Assembly (NCBI RefSeq): GCF_001870905.1
Contig: NZ_LNDC01000076.1
Location: 1-45,969, forward strand
DNA length: 45,969 bases
Direction of reading: 5' to 3'
From: Geitlerinema sp. PCC 9228
GTDB taxonomy: Bacteria > Cyanobacteriota > Cyanobacteriia > Cyanobacteriales > PCC-9228
Position 1 is the first letter of the stretch. Each line of letters starts with the position of its first letter. The translations under genes were made by a program, and so were the position numbers. The notes below the pieces were generated by a model. The model searched no databases. It was not told the origin of the DNA and saw nothing but the letters and a program-made list of their open reading frames with translations. Shown here one piece after another: positions 27,959-36,570 of the stretch.

Positions 27959-28153
27959 ATGAAACTCAAAACAATGAACCTGGAAAAGCTATTGATGCTT
28001 CTCAAAGATGGTCAATGGCACTCTGGTGATGAGTTAGCAATGAAAGTTAGTTGGCGTTTTGGACATACCATATATGAAGCACGCCACAAAGGATACAAAA
28101 TTGAAAAGCGCAAAATTGCGCACCAACAGTTTGAATACCGAATGTTAGCCTAA
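27959..28153 (+). CDS. Small winged-helix-like protein inside the cas operon
   Basis: 64 residues from ATG 27959 with AAAGGAG 7 nt upstream, a strong site. The sequence LEKLLMLLKDGQWHSGDELA, then VSWRFGHTIYEARHKGYKIE, has the helix-turn-helix-wing order of small wHTH domains: helix 1, W-H-S-G-D-E-L turn, recognition helix, then the wing KRKIAHQQFEYRML. It lies between cas3 and cas10d, flanked by the CAGYATKAAGCTCA repeats. Possible roles: a local regulator or a DNA-binding accessory of the I-D system. It is not a named Cas family that I know. Confidence 0.7.
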   Translation: MKLKTMNLEKLLMLLKDGQWHSGDELAMKVSWRFGHTIYEARHKGYKIEKRKIAHQQFEYRMLA

Positions 28154-28389
28154 CTCGACCGCTAACGTTAATTAGGTACTTTTAACTTAAAGAGCTGGAG
28201 AGGATAACAAATTTGACTAGTAGCTTTCAGTATTAAGCTCAGGCGTAGGTAATCTTAACCCCCAGTTCCAATTGAGGTAATGGCTGGTTAAGTCACTAAT
28301 AAAACCAAGCTCAACGGAAGTCTACGATCGCATTGACCTGTTTATCCTCTCCATCTTTGCTCTACAGTCGTAAATTACGAGTTCTAAGA
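28154..28389. promoter_or_regulatory. Spacer before cas10d, probable second cas promoter region
   Basis: 236 bp with no gene. Contains the third CAGTATTAAGCTCA copy. Together with 27790-27958 this is the only long non-coding break in the cas operon, so a second promoter for the effector genes is likely, though no box was convincing. Confidence 0.3.
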
Positions 28390-31300
28390 ATGGCTAAGAA
28401 ACGTAAAAACAACAATACCAATATCCAACAGCTCTCTTTATTCGAGCAAAATTCAGAAACAGAGAACGATGACTGGTTGGATGACGAAGACCTCGATCTA
28501 GATTTTGAAACCAGCGATCGCACGGTTGCCCCGCAATCCACCGAATTGCTTACCCTGAAACTGCTCAAACGAGCCATTTTAGAAAATAACCCAGGCGATC
28601 GCATCATGCAAGACTTTGCCGAACACGTCTTGCCAAACTTATTACATATCGCCATTGGAGTTACCGCCAAAGGTGGGAAGTTTTTTGTTCGCCGAGAACG
28701 AGAAGCTTTTGCTGCTGGGAAAACCATCGATCGTCGGAACGCTGCCGATCAATCCCTCAACACTCACCTGCTGAATGGTTTATTTCCTGCCAATCTTATC
28801 GAACAGAAACTCGAACAAATCGATACTACCATTCAGCGAACTTTTCAACAGCGAGAACGGCGGCTTGGGGTTGCTGGGTTTATCCTGCATGACTTTGAAA
28901 AATTTCCAGACGTTGCCAATGACTGTCGCCAACTCGACCTAGAAAAACATCGGCAAATTATTGATGAGAAAGTACGTCAATTGGGACTCGATCGCTTTCT
29001 TAATCCTGACCATCCTACTGAGTATCGCGATTATATCGATGATTTGTTGGCTGTTGCCTACAACGCGCAAAGGCGTTGGGATACCAATTGGAACTTTTCT
29101 AGCTTTGGCTTGCATCCAACGTTGCGCGATCGCGTTTTGGTACAACTCACCGATTTAGCTTGCCTGGCTGATTCCCTTAGTTCCATCATCAAACATCCCC
29201 AAGATGCGGAAAATAAGAGGCTAAACGAACTGATTCACAGTCTTAGCGACGGACAATTGAAATTTACTTATCACGCGATCGCAGAAAACCGAGGCGTTCT
29301 AACCAACATCTTAAACAATGCACTCATGCAGGCGCATATCGAAGTGGGATGCCAACCCTTACTTTATCTGCCAACTGGCGTTATTTATTTAGCCAATCGT
29401 TCCGTTCCCCAGATTTCCATTGAAAACATTCCCAACCGCGCGATCGAAAATATCAAAACTCTATGTCGCGATCGCTTGTTGGAGACCCAAACTGGATTCG
29501 GAAGAGATGGCAAAGGCTTGAAATATGCCGAATACTACGACCAATTTTTCGGTCCAATTGATTTAATGCAAATTGCTTTAAGAGCAACCCTACGCATTCT
29601 CAATCCGAAAAAAGATTCCGTTGCCAAAATTCGCAGTCAAAAATTACAGGAGTATTGTGAAAAAGGTGTTTTATCTAATGATTGTGCGGTTGATTTCAAA
29701 GAGGATATTCGTATCGATCGCATTGCGGAATTTGGTGATGTAATTAGCCGGAAAATTTGGGGGGGTTGTCTAAAACGACTGGAACAGTATAGTAAAACTC
29801 AAAAAAATATACCCGCACCTCCCCAGTTAGACTTAATCGAAGAAGCAGCAAAATTGTGGCAGCTAGAAAAACATTTGCCACAAATTCGCCAAATTCAGCA
29901 TATCAATGAAAGCATGAAAGAACGGAAACTGAAAGGCAATACCGGTGGCGTTCCCTATGCTTGGTACTATCTAGCAGCCCAATATTTAGAGCGCTATCCC
30001 GGAATCGAAGATGTTAGAGAAACTTGCGAGCAACTAATTGCCCATTTTGCCCATCTTATCGAACCCATTTTAGCGCAATATTCCCTTCCCGATGGTTGGG
30101 ATGATATTCGCCAATGGATCGAACGAGTTATTATGCTGTCGGGAACGACAAATAACGATTCGAGTACCGTTTTCCAATCGGAATTAGAACGCTACCAACT
30201 TGCCAAAAAACCAGGACGAGGGAGACAATTACTTTGTTCGGTGTCTCATTCTCCCGATACCGTAACCGAACAAATGGAATCGGCGGTATTATTTACGCCA
30301 CAAGTATATACCAACAAGCAAACCTTGGGAGGTTCCAATGCCAAACGCAATATTTCTAGTATTGCCGGTACTGAAATGATGTTGCGGCAAATTTTAATGA
30401 ACCAAACTCAGGCAGTTGGCAAACGATTTGAAGATGGAAAATATCGCTATCTCTATTTTTATCCAACTTATTACTTTACGCCGGAAACCAATAAATTTTT
30501 GGCACTGGCGTATAGCAATATCGCGCAAACTCAGTTTCACGCTTCCCTGCGCAACCACTTCATTGATAAAGAGTTCCAGGCAGATTTTTCCAAATATCGC
30601 TATCAAACTGTCGATGCATTTCTAATTGATGAAGATTTGCAGCGCAAGAAAGATTTACCAGAAGGGAATCCCGAACGCAAGTACGATCGCACTTTTAAAC
30701 TGTCTTATCCTGAAGACCAACCGCTTACGTTCTATTTTATGGCATTGCCGCCAGGAAAAAATTCTACCGATACCGAATCGTGGATTATGCCAGCTTGGTT
30801 GGCGTTGGCATTTCCTATGATTTTGGATGTAAAAACTGTTGTTTCCGAATCGCCAATTCCACCATTTGTAGATGGTGCTGCTTTTGAAGAAACTGTTTTT
30901 CTTGATAGCGCACCACAAGCGTTGCGATCGCTGCTACAACGCGATCGATTTCGTCTGGATTCTATTTTGGAAAAAGATTCAGAAATAGATAGCGATCGCC
31001 CTTATACGTCACCTTTAAACGCTCTGACAGCCGCGTATGCTATTCATCTCGATGTCAATGCCAAACAAAGTAAAGGAAAGTACGAAGCAAATTGGGGAAA
31101 ATTTGCCGATTTAGCCAGAGATTTAGAAACCAGTCCACTTCATGTTTTTAGCTATCTCAAAAAATGGGCACGTCGCCAAGAAGTGGACATTCCGCGAATT
31201 GAAAAAATAAGATTGTATGCCCATATTTTTTACCCATGTTTTGACCCTCAAGTCGAGTTTAAGGAGACATTACAAGTGAACCAACAATCGCACTTGCACC

Positions 31301-31710
31301 ATCCCAAAAAACTAACTGAATTGTATCGTTCGTTTTACCGTGCCAGTAAAAAATACAATCCCAAAAGCAATGCTGTTCTCAAACCCATTGATATTGCCGC
31401 TCAAACGATTCTAGATGCCGATCCAAGCTATCAAGGGGAAGCATTGGTTGACGCGGTAGCCGCCAAAGTTTATAAATTGATGGATCGGGTTCACTCATCA
31501 ACAGCAGAAGGGTATTGGATTTTAAAAGATCGAGAAGCAGAACGGGAGGCAATTTTGCAATTTGCACGTTACTTTGTCCATGAAGTATTTGAAAATACAT
31601 TTGGAGGCGATCGCGCTCGCTTGGCAGGGAAACAGTTAAATCTTATTAAAGATACCTGCGAGTTTTTATATCGCTTGGAGGACGATAAAGAAAATCAAAA
31701 CCAAACCTAA
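28390..31710 (+). CDS. cas10d: Type I-D large subunit Cas10d (Csc3) with HD nuclease domain
   Basis: 1106 residues from ATG 28390 (MAKKRKNNN); a TTG start at 28333 would add 19 unlikely residues. An acidic N-terminal segment is followed by an HD-type nuclease region (HVLPNLLHIAIGVTAKGGKF to FILHDFEKF, HD at about 167-168). A long central part follows the Csc3 pattern (TGVIYLANRSVPQISIENIP; GTNN-type loop LSGTTNNDS) and is a degenerate Cas10 palm. The last 144 residues are a helical small-subunit-like domain that can also be made separately (see Cas11d). It recognises the PAM and, in type I-D, supplies the DNA-cleaving HD site for the Cas3' helicase. Confidence 0.93.
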   Translation: MAKKRKNNNTNIQQLSLFEQNSETENDDWLDDEDLDLDFETSDRTVAPQSTELLTLKLLKRAILENNPGDRIMQDFAEHVLPNLLHIAIGVTAKGGKFFVRREREAFAAGKTIDRRNAADQSLNTHLLNGLFPANLIEQKLEQIDTTIQRTFQQRERRLGVAGFILHDFEKFPDVANDCRQLDLEKHRQIIDEKVRQLGLDRFLNPDHPTEYRDYIDDLLAVAYNAQRRWDTNWNFSSFGLHPTLRDRVLVQLTDLACLADSLSSIIKHPQDAENKRLNELIHSLSDGQLKFTYHAIAENRGVLTNILNNALMQAHIEVGCQPLLYLPTGVIYLANRSVPQISIENIPNRAIENIKTLCRDRLLETQTGFGRDGKGLKYAEYYDQFFGPIDLMQIALRATLRILNPKKDSVAKIRSQKLQEYCEKGVLSNDCAVDFKEDIRIDRIAEFGDVISRKIWGGCLKRLEQYSKTQKNIPAPPQLDLIEEAAKLWQLEKHLPQIRQIQHINESMKERKLKGNTGGVPYAWYYLAAQYLERYPGIEDVRETCEQLIAHFAHLIEPILAQYSLPDGWDDIRQWIERVIMLSGTTNNDSSTVFQSELERYQLAKKPGRGRQLLCSVSHSPDTVTEQMESAVLFTPQVYTNKQTLGGSNAKRNISSIAGTEMMLRQILMNQTQAVGKRFEDGKYRYLYFYPTYYFTPETNKFLALAYSNIAQTQFHASLRNHFIDKEFQADFSKYRYQTVDAFLIDEDLQRKKDLPEGNPERKYDRTFKLSYPEDQPLTFYFMALPPGKNSTDTESWIMPAWLALAFPMILDVKTVVSESPIPPFVDGAAFEETVFLDSAPQALRSLLQRDRFRLDSILEKDSEIDSDRPYTSPLNALTAAYAIHLDVNAKQSKGKYEANWGKFADLARDLETSPLHVFSYLKKWARRQEVDIPRIEKIRLYAHIFYPCFDPQVEFKETLQVNQQSHLHHPKKLTELYRSFYRASKKYNPKSNAVLKPIDIAAQTILDADPSYQGEALVDAVAAKVYKLMDRVHSSTAEGYWILKDREAEREAILQFARYFVHEVFENTFGGDRARLAGKQLNLIKDTCEFLYRLEDDKENQNQT
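31261..31266 (+). promoter_or_regulatory. Internal ribosome binding site for Cas11d
   Basis: AAGGAG lies inside cas10d, 9 nt before an in-frame GTG (31276). This is stronger than the site in front of cas10d itself. Confidence 0.7.
31276..31710 (+). CDS. cas11d: Predicted Cas11d small subunit from an internal start in cas10d
   Basis: 144 residues, about 16 kDa, in the cas10d frame from Val963 (GTG 31276), beginning VNQQSHLHHPKKLTELYRSF. In the Synechocystis type I-D system the small subunit was shown to be translated from inside cas10d (McBride and colleagues, 2020). Here the required signals, AAGGAG and GTG with 9-nt spacing, are seen directly. The product is mostly helical and basic at its start, as expected for a subunit lining the crRNA-target belly of the effector. 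This gene is not seen by annotators that look for separate frames. Confidence 0.75.
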   Translation: MNQQSHLHHPKKLTELYRSFYRASKKYNPKSNAVLKPIDIAAQTILDADPSYQGEALVDAVAAKVYKLMDRVHSSTAEGYWILKDREAEREAILQFARYFVHEVFENTFGGDRARLAGKQLNLIKDTCEFLYRLEDDKENQNQT

Positions 31711-31771
31711 ATGGAATAACAACCAAGACTTCATCGAGAAAAATCAAGTAGCACAAACAAGAGGAGAAACT

Positions 31772-32785
31772 ATGAGCTTTCTGAAATCCGTTGATTCCAA
31801 ACACTTTCACGAACAAATTCCCTACAAACCCATGGGAAAATACGTTCACTTCCTGACGCTGCGTGTCACGGAGTCTTATCCCTTATTTCAAACGGATGGT
31901 GAGTTAAACAAATCGCGAATTCGTGCCGGCATTCAAGAGAAAAATCTTATTAGTCGTTTGGCTATGTTCAAACGCAAACAATCAACTCCCGAACGTCTGG
32001 TTGGACGGGAATTGTTGCGGAATTATGATTTCCTGAGTGCCGAAGAATGCGAATATAACGTTAATTTTGGCATGAACAATCCCGATTGCATTATTTATGG
32101 TTTTGCCATTGGCGATTCGGGTTCGGAAAAATCGAAAGTTGTGGTGGATACAGCATTTTCAATTACGGATTTTGCCGAATCGCGCGAACTCTTTACACTG
32201 AACGCTCCCTATGAAAATGGCAGCATGGCTTCTAAAGGAGAAAATGATACCAAAGTAGGAGAAATCACGAACCGTATCAACCAGCAAGACCACATCAAGC
32301 CGCAGATATTTTTCCCCAGTATTGTTACGTTAAAAGACCCGACAGAGGCGAGTTTTTTATACGTTTTCAACAATATATTACGAACCCGTCATTACGGTGC
32401 CCAAACGACTCGAACTGGCAGACTTCGCAATGAATTAATAGGCATTGTTTTTGCTGATGGTGAAATCATTAGTAATTTGCGTTGGACGCAAGCCATTTAC
32501 GATTTTATGAAAGAACAACAAACATTGCGATCGCCCGATCCACTGGATGAAGATGATGTTGTAGCAGCAGCCACAGCAACCATTCAAAATCTCATGGAAG
32601 AAGAGTTGGTTGTACATACTAATTTTATTGGCGAATCTTTTCAACCCTTGTTTCAAGAAGTGAAAGCCATTTTGAAAGATGAAACCCAAATCAAGCAATT
32701 GCTAGAACAAACCGATCGCGAAGCAAAAGAATACGCTTCCCGACATATTAAACCGAAAAAACAGGCTGCCAAATCGTCTCAATAA
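31772..32785 (+). CDS. csc2: Type I-D backbone protein Csc2 (Cas7d)
   Basis: 337 residues, AGGAG 6 nt before ATG 31772. Family landmarks from memory: FHEQIPYKPMGKYVHFLTLR near the start, GRELLRNYDFLSAEECEYNV, NPDCIIYGFAIGDSGSEKSK, and FLYVFNNILRTRHYGAQTTR with RTGRLRNELIGIVFADGE. Multiple copies bind along the crRNA spacer and form the filament of the effector. Confidence 0.92.
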   Translation: MSFLKSVDSKHFHEQIPYKPMGKYVHFLTLRVTESYPLFQTDGELNKSRIRAGIQEKNLISRLAMFKRKQSTPERLVGRELLRNYDFLSAEECEYNVNFGMNNPDCIIYGFAIGDSGSEKSKVVVDTAFSITDFAESRELFTLNAPYENGSMASKGENDTKVGEITNRINQQDHIKPQIFFPSIVTLKDPTEASFLYVFNNILRTRHYGAQTTRTGRLRNELIGIVFADGEIISNLRWTQAIYDFMKEQQTLRSPDPLDEDDVVAAATATIQNLMEEELVVHTNFIGESFQPLFQEVKAILKDETQIKQLLEQTDREAKEYASRHIKPKKQAAKSSQ

Positions 32786-32865
32786 ATTTTCGCGGTGCGT
32801 TTGGTTTGTTGGTGGTTTCTTTCTCAGACCAAACGCATCCCAACCTTTGCTTGTGAGGACGAACT

Positions 32866-33564
32866 ATGATTGCTATTTATCGTTGCAATATCGAACTACA
32901 CGACAACCTCTATTTTGCCACGCGGGAACTGGGAAGGTTGTACGAAACCGAACCCATTATTCACAATTACGCACTTTCCTACGCACTGGGATTGGTGGAT
33001 AGCGAACGATATGGCACTACTGTTGCTGAAGAAAATGCTTATCGCTATTTTTGTCAAGAGCAAATTCCCAAATACGAACAACATCTGATGCCATTGAACC
33101 AGCAGGGAATTTATATTACACCAGCGCGATCGCTCAACCATGTAACAGTTTTACAGACATGGAAATATGCCGACAACCGCTATCACGTAGAAATGCAAAA
33201 GACGCAGAAAAATATTCCTAGTTTTGGAAGGAATAAAGAAATTGCCCCGGAAAGCCAGTTTGAATTTTTTGCTATTTGCCAAAATCCTATTACTTTACCC
33301 AAGTGGATTCGGTTGGGAAAATGGGCAAGTAAAGCCCAAGTAACGCAAAAAGAACTAACTTCTATTCAACGAAGAAACGGAACTTTTATATTTCCCTATC
33401 CTTTAAATCCGTTGGATGTTATGTTTGCCCATCAAGTAATGACTTACGATGTCATTAATATGCCACCGGTTAGTTTAATTGAAAATACCAAAATGCAAGG
33501 GCAATATTACGAGGCGGATGGAATTGAAATTCCCGCTGGTATGGAATATCGATTTGGTTCTTAG
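32866..33564 (+). CDS. csc1: Type I-D protein Csc1 (Cas5d-like)
   Basis: 232 residues with GAGGA 7 nt before ATG 32866. Starts IAIYRCNIELHDNLYFATRE, with EPIIHNYALSYALGLV, as in Csc1. It caps the 5' handle of the crRNA beside Cas10d. 80 bp after csc2 and 21 bp before cas6, the same operon. Confidence 0.9.
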   Translation: MIAIYRCNIELHDNLYFATRELGRLYETEPIIHNYALSYALGLVDSERYGTTVAEENAYRYFCQEQIPKYEQHLMPLNQQGIYITPARSLNHVTVLQTWKYADNRYHVEMQKTQKNIPSFGRNKEIAPESQFEFFAICQNPITLPKWIRLGKWASKAQVTQKELTSIQRRNGTFIFPYPLNPLDVMFAHQVMTYDVINMPPVSLIENTKMQGQYYEADGIEIPAGMEYRFGS

Positions 33565-33585
33565 AATTATATTGTTTCTGGAAAA

Positions 33586-34407
33586 ATGCCTCACAGTCTG
33601 GTTCTCCATCTCATTCCCCAATCCGATTTATCGCCAAACTACCTCGATGGCAAACACCTGCATGCCTTATTTCTTAGTTTGGTCAGTGCTGTAGATAAAA
33701 GTTTAGGCGATCGCTTGCACGCAGATAAGGGGCAAAAAGCCTTTACCCTCAGCAACATCCAGATTGCCCATCCGCAAAAGAGCAGGAAAACCCTGCAGTG
33801 GCAATACCGCCAACCCATTGCCGCCGGTACCCCTTGTTGGTGGCGTATTTCCTTACTCGACGATACTTTATTTGGGCAGTTAGGGAAATTGTGGCTTAAT
33901 TTAGACCTCAACCGGGATTGGCACTTGGGCAGTACAAACTTAATTGTTACAAAAATTGCTGGAACGCGGCAATCGCAAGATGTTTGGGCAGATGCTTGTA
34001 CCTACGCACAGCTATACGAACAAGCCAGTAGTAGCGATCGCCAAATTGCCTTGCAGCTAGCCACGCCTACCACTTTTCGCCAAGGGAAATACGATTGTGC
34101 CCTGCCGACGCGAGAGTTGGTCTTTCAAAGTTTGCTGGCGCGATGGAATCGATACAGCGGTATGGAATTCCACGATATTGCCGTAGATGCTATTTTTCCC
34201 AGTTATTTCGATATTCGCACGCGACCTGCCATGGTTGCCAAGGCGAAAACCATTGGTTGTGTGGGGGAAATTAGCTATCGCTTGTTTGAAAATCTCGATG
34301 CCAAGCAAATCAAACAAATCAACGCCCTAGCGGATTTTGCTTTCTATTGTGGTATTGGCAGGAAAACCACGATGGGTATGGGAATAGCGCGGCGGATTGC
34401 TACGTAA
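33586..34407 (+). CDS. cas6: CRISPR RNA endonuclease Cas6
   Basis: 273 residues. It has RAMP features: N-terminal strand PHSLVLHLIPQSDLS, LDGKHLHALFLSLVSAVD with His residues as candidate catalytic bases, and the Gly-rich C-terminal loop FYCGIGRKTTMGMGIARR. It cuts the repeat transcript, presumably before the final 8 nt (ATTGAAAC), leaving that as the 5' handle. No strong ribosome binding site was seen; GGAAAA precedes the ATG. Confidence 0.92.
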   Translation: MPHSLVLHLIPQSDLSPNYLDGKHLHALFLSLVSAVDKSLGDRLHADKGQKAFTLSNIQIAHPQKSRKTLQWQYRQPIAAGTPCWWRISLLDDTLFGQLGKLWLNLDLNRDWHLGSTNLIVTKIAGTRQSQDVWADACTYAQLYEQASSSDRQIALQLATPTTFRQGKYDCALPTRELVFQSLLARWNRYSGMEFHDIAVDAIFPSYFDIRTRPAMVAKAKTIGCVGEISYRLFENLDAKQIKQINALADFAFYCGIGRKTTMGMGIARRIAT

Positions 34408-34421
34408 AGGAGGAGAAATCT

Positions 34422-35006
34422 ATGGAATACATACCTATTGCCGCACTCAATCAATATAATTATTGCGCTCACCGCTGCTGGCGCATGTTTTGTGCGGGAG
34501 AATTTATCGATAACGAATATACGGTGGAGGGAACTAGCTTGCACGATCGCGTTCACAGCTTATTGGAAAATGTTCGCGAGGAAACTTGGCAAGTTCGCGC
34601 GATTTGGCTGAAATCCGACAGGTATGGGTTGATTGGCAAAGCCGATTTGATTGAGCTGGCATCGGGGGAATGGTATCCGGTGGAATACAAGCGGGGCAAT
34701 CGGGGAGAGTGGGATAATGATGAATTGCAGGTGTGCGCCCAGGCGTTGTGTCTGGAGGAGATGACGGGAAAAGCGATCGCGCGTGGGTATGTATATTATG
34801 CCAGTTCGCACCAGCGTCAGATTGTCGAACTATCTTCTGATTTGAGACAACAAACGATGGCTACGATTTCTGCTGTAAGCAAGTTACTGGAAACTGGAAA
34901 AATGCCTGTGCCTGTTTATAGCCAGCGCTGTCGGGGATGTAGTTTGCGATCGCGTTGTTTGCCGAGGGCAGCAACTACGGTGGAACGCTATCGAGAAATG
35001 CCTTAA
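34422..35006 (+). CDS. cas4: CRISPR adaptation nuclease Cas4
   Basis: 194 residues from ATG 34422 (AAGGAGG upstream). Iron-sulfur ligands: C15 (or C19) near the start in YNYCAHRC, and C170, C173, C179 in CRGCSLRSRC. PD-(D/E)xK core: LIGKADLIEL and YPVEYKRG. It trims prespacers and selects the PAM side, together with Cas1 and Cas2. Confidence 0.94.
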   Translation: MEYIPIAALNQYNYCAHRCWRMFCAGEFIDNEYTVEGTSLHDRVHSLLENVREETWQVRAIWLKSDRYGLIGKADLIELASGEWYPVEYKRGNRGEWDNDELQVCAQALCLEEMTGKAIARGYVYYASSHQRQIVELSSDLRQQTMATISAVSKLLETGKMPVPVYSQRCRGCSLRSRCLPRAATTVERYREMP

Positions 35007-35032
35007 CTGAGAGAAATACAAGGAGAAAAACC

Positions 35033-36031
35033 ATGGGAACTGTTTACGTATCGCAGGAAAATGCTTTTATTGGCAAGACCGATGAATGTTTGAAAGTGAA
35101 AGCGGAAACGCCGTTAGAGGTGCCGCTGATTAAAATTGATGGTGTGGTGGTTTTAGGGCGGGCTACGGTTTCGCCATCGGTGGTAAATGAGTTATTAGAA
35201 CGCCACATTCCCCTGAGTTTTCTAACCCAAACGGGGCGATATTTAGGGCGTTTGGAGCCAGAGCTAACCAAAAATATCTTTGTACGTCAAGCTCAGTGGC
35301 AGGCGGCGGGTCATACGGAAAAGGCGCTGCATGTAGTGCGGGGATTTGTGCGTGGGAAGTTGAAGAACTATCGCAATATTTTGATGCGGCGAGAACGTAG
35401 TCATGAGGGTTGTGACTTACAAAATGCGATCGCGGGATTGGAAAAAGCGATCGCGCCTATTGACCAAACCACCAGTATCGATGCTTTGCGGGGGTTGGAA
35501 GGTAGTGGCAGTGCTGCTTATTTTAGTGCTTTTGCGCAATTGTTTTCCAACGAAGATTTTCAATTTGAAAGCCGTCGCCGCCGACCTCCCACCGATCCGA
35601 TTAATGCGCTTTTGAGTTTGGGATACGCGCTTTTGCGCCACGACATCCAAAGTGCAGTCAATATTGTTGGATTCGATCCCTATCTAGGATATTTACACAT
35701 GGAACGATATGGCCGACCTTCCCTGGCATTGGATGTAATGGAGGAATTTCGTCCTTTAATTGTGGATACGATGGTGTTTTCAGCGTTGAACAAGCGTTGG
35801 TTGAAGCCAGCAGATTTTACCTCGGAACCGTTGAGTGGTGCTGTGTCGCTGACGAAGGATGGTTTGAAAACGTTTTTGCGGTTGTACGAACAGAAGAAAC
35901 AATCTAAGTTTAAGCATCCGGTTTTGAAGCGCAATTGTACTTATCAAGAGGCTTTTGAGATTCAGGCGCGGTTGCTGGCTAAGTATTTGATGGCGGAAAT
36001 CGAGATGTATCCTCCGTTGGTGATGAAGTGA
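35033..36031 (+). CDS. cas1: CRISPR integrase Cas1
   Basis: 332 residues from ATG 35033 (AAGGAG 6 nt upstream); the frame extends further back into cas4, but those residues are unlike Cas1. Metal-binding residues: E156 (RGLEGSGSAAYF), H222 (LGYLHMERYGRPSLALDV) and D234. It integrates new spacers at the leader end of the array. Confidence 0.96.
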   Translation: MGTVYVSQENAFIGKTDECLKVKAETPLEVPLIKIDGVVVLGRATVSPSVVNELLERHIPLSFLTQTGRYLGRLEPELTKNIFVRQAQWQAAGHTEKALHVVRGFVRGKLKNYRNILMRRERSHEGCDLQNAIAGLEKAIAPIDQTTSIDALRGLEGSGSAAYFSAFAQLFSNEDFQFESRRRRPPTDPINALLSLGYALLRHDIQSAVNIVGFDPYLGYLHMERYGRPSLALDVMEEFRPLIVDTMVFSALNKRWLKPADFTSEPLSGAVSLTKDGLKTFLRLYEQKKQSKFKHPVLKRNCTYQEAFEIQARLLAKYLMAEIEMYPPLVMK

Positions 36032-36044
36032 GCAGGGAGTAACG

Positions 36045-36317
36045 ATGTTTGTGGTGGTGAGTTATGATATTTCAGAGGACAAACGCCGTACTAAAATTCA
36101 CAAGGTTCTGAAATCGTACGGACAGTGGATGCAGTTTAGCGTGTTTGAGTGCGATTTGACGGCTACTCAGTATGCGAAATTGCGATCGCGTTTGGCAAAA
36201 CTTATTAAACCGGAGTGCGATAGTATTCGATTTTATTTTCTCTGTGGTAGCTGCCATGAGAAGGTGGAACGAATTGGTGGCGAACCGGTGCGCGACGATA
36301 CGGTGTTTTTCTGCTGA
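36045..36317 (+). CDS. cas2: CRISPR adaptation protein Cas2
   Basis: 90 residues, GGGAG 6 nt before ATG 36045. Ferredoxin-like fold start FVVVSYDISEDKRRTKIHKV with the conserved Asp8, and SVFECDLTATQYAKLRSRL. It bridges Cas1 dimers. It is the last gene before the leader. Confidence 0.95.
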   Translation: MFVVVSYDISEDKRRTKIHKVLKSYGQWMQFSVFECDLTATQYAKLRSRLAKLIKPECDSIRFYFLCGSCHEKVERIGGEPVRDDTVFFC

Positions 36318-36570
36318 GGTGCGACGATGGGTGGGTGTTTGAAACTGATGGTTGAAAAAATGCAGCTACATCTCCCACGGGGTCTGGCTTGGAAGGTCTT
36401 TGTCGGTTTCCGCTCACCGTCGCAGTTTCTGAAAGGCTTGCTATGGTTGAGTTTTGGCGATTTTTGTTGCTGGGGGTCTTCCCTTTTTGATGGCTCAAAT
36501 GCTAGAATTAAATTCAACGTCGCAATCGAACCTGGAAAACTACATATCATAAGGCTTTGAGGCGACCGCC
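36318..36570 (+). promoter_or_regulatory. CRISPR leader
   Basis: 253 bp between cas2 and the first repeat, with no convincing gene. It contains an extended -10 element TGCTAGAAT at 36500-36508, which would start the pre-crRNA about 55 nt before the first repeat; no matching -35 box was seen. New spacers should enter at 36571. The orientation is supported by the ATTGAAAC repeat ends and by the decayed repeats at the far end. Confidence 0.75.

Noticed and set aside
28333-28389. Longer cas10d start at TTG 28333
   Set aside because: The extra residues (MTCLSSPSLLYSRKLRVLR) do not fit the family, and ATG 28390 gives the usual basic start.
36327-36560. 77-residue frame in the CRISPR leader
   Set aside because: No ribosome binding site, ends in the array leader where the pre-crRNA promoter is expected, no protein-like pattern.
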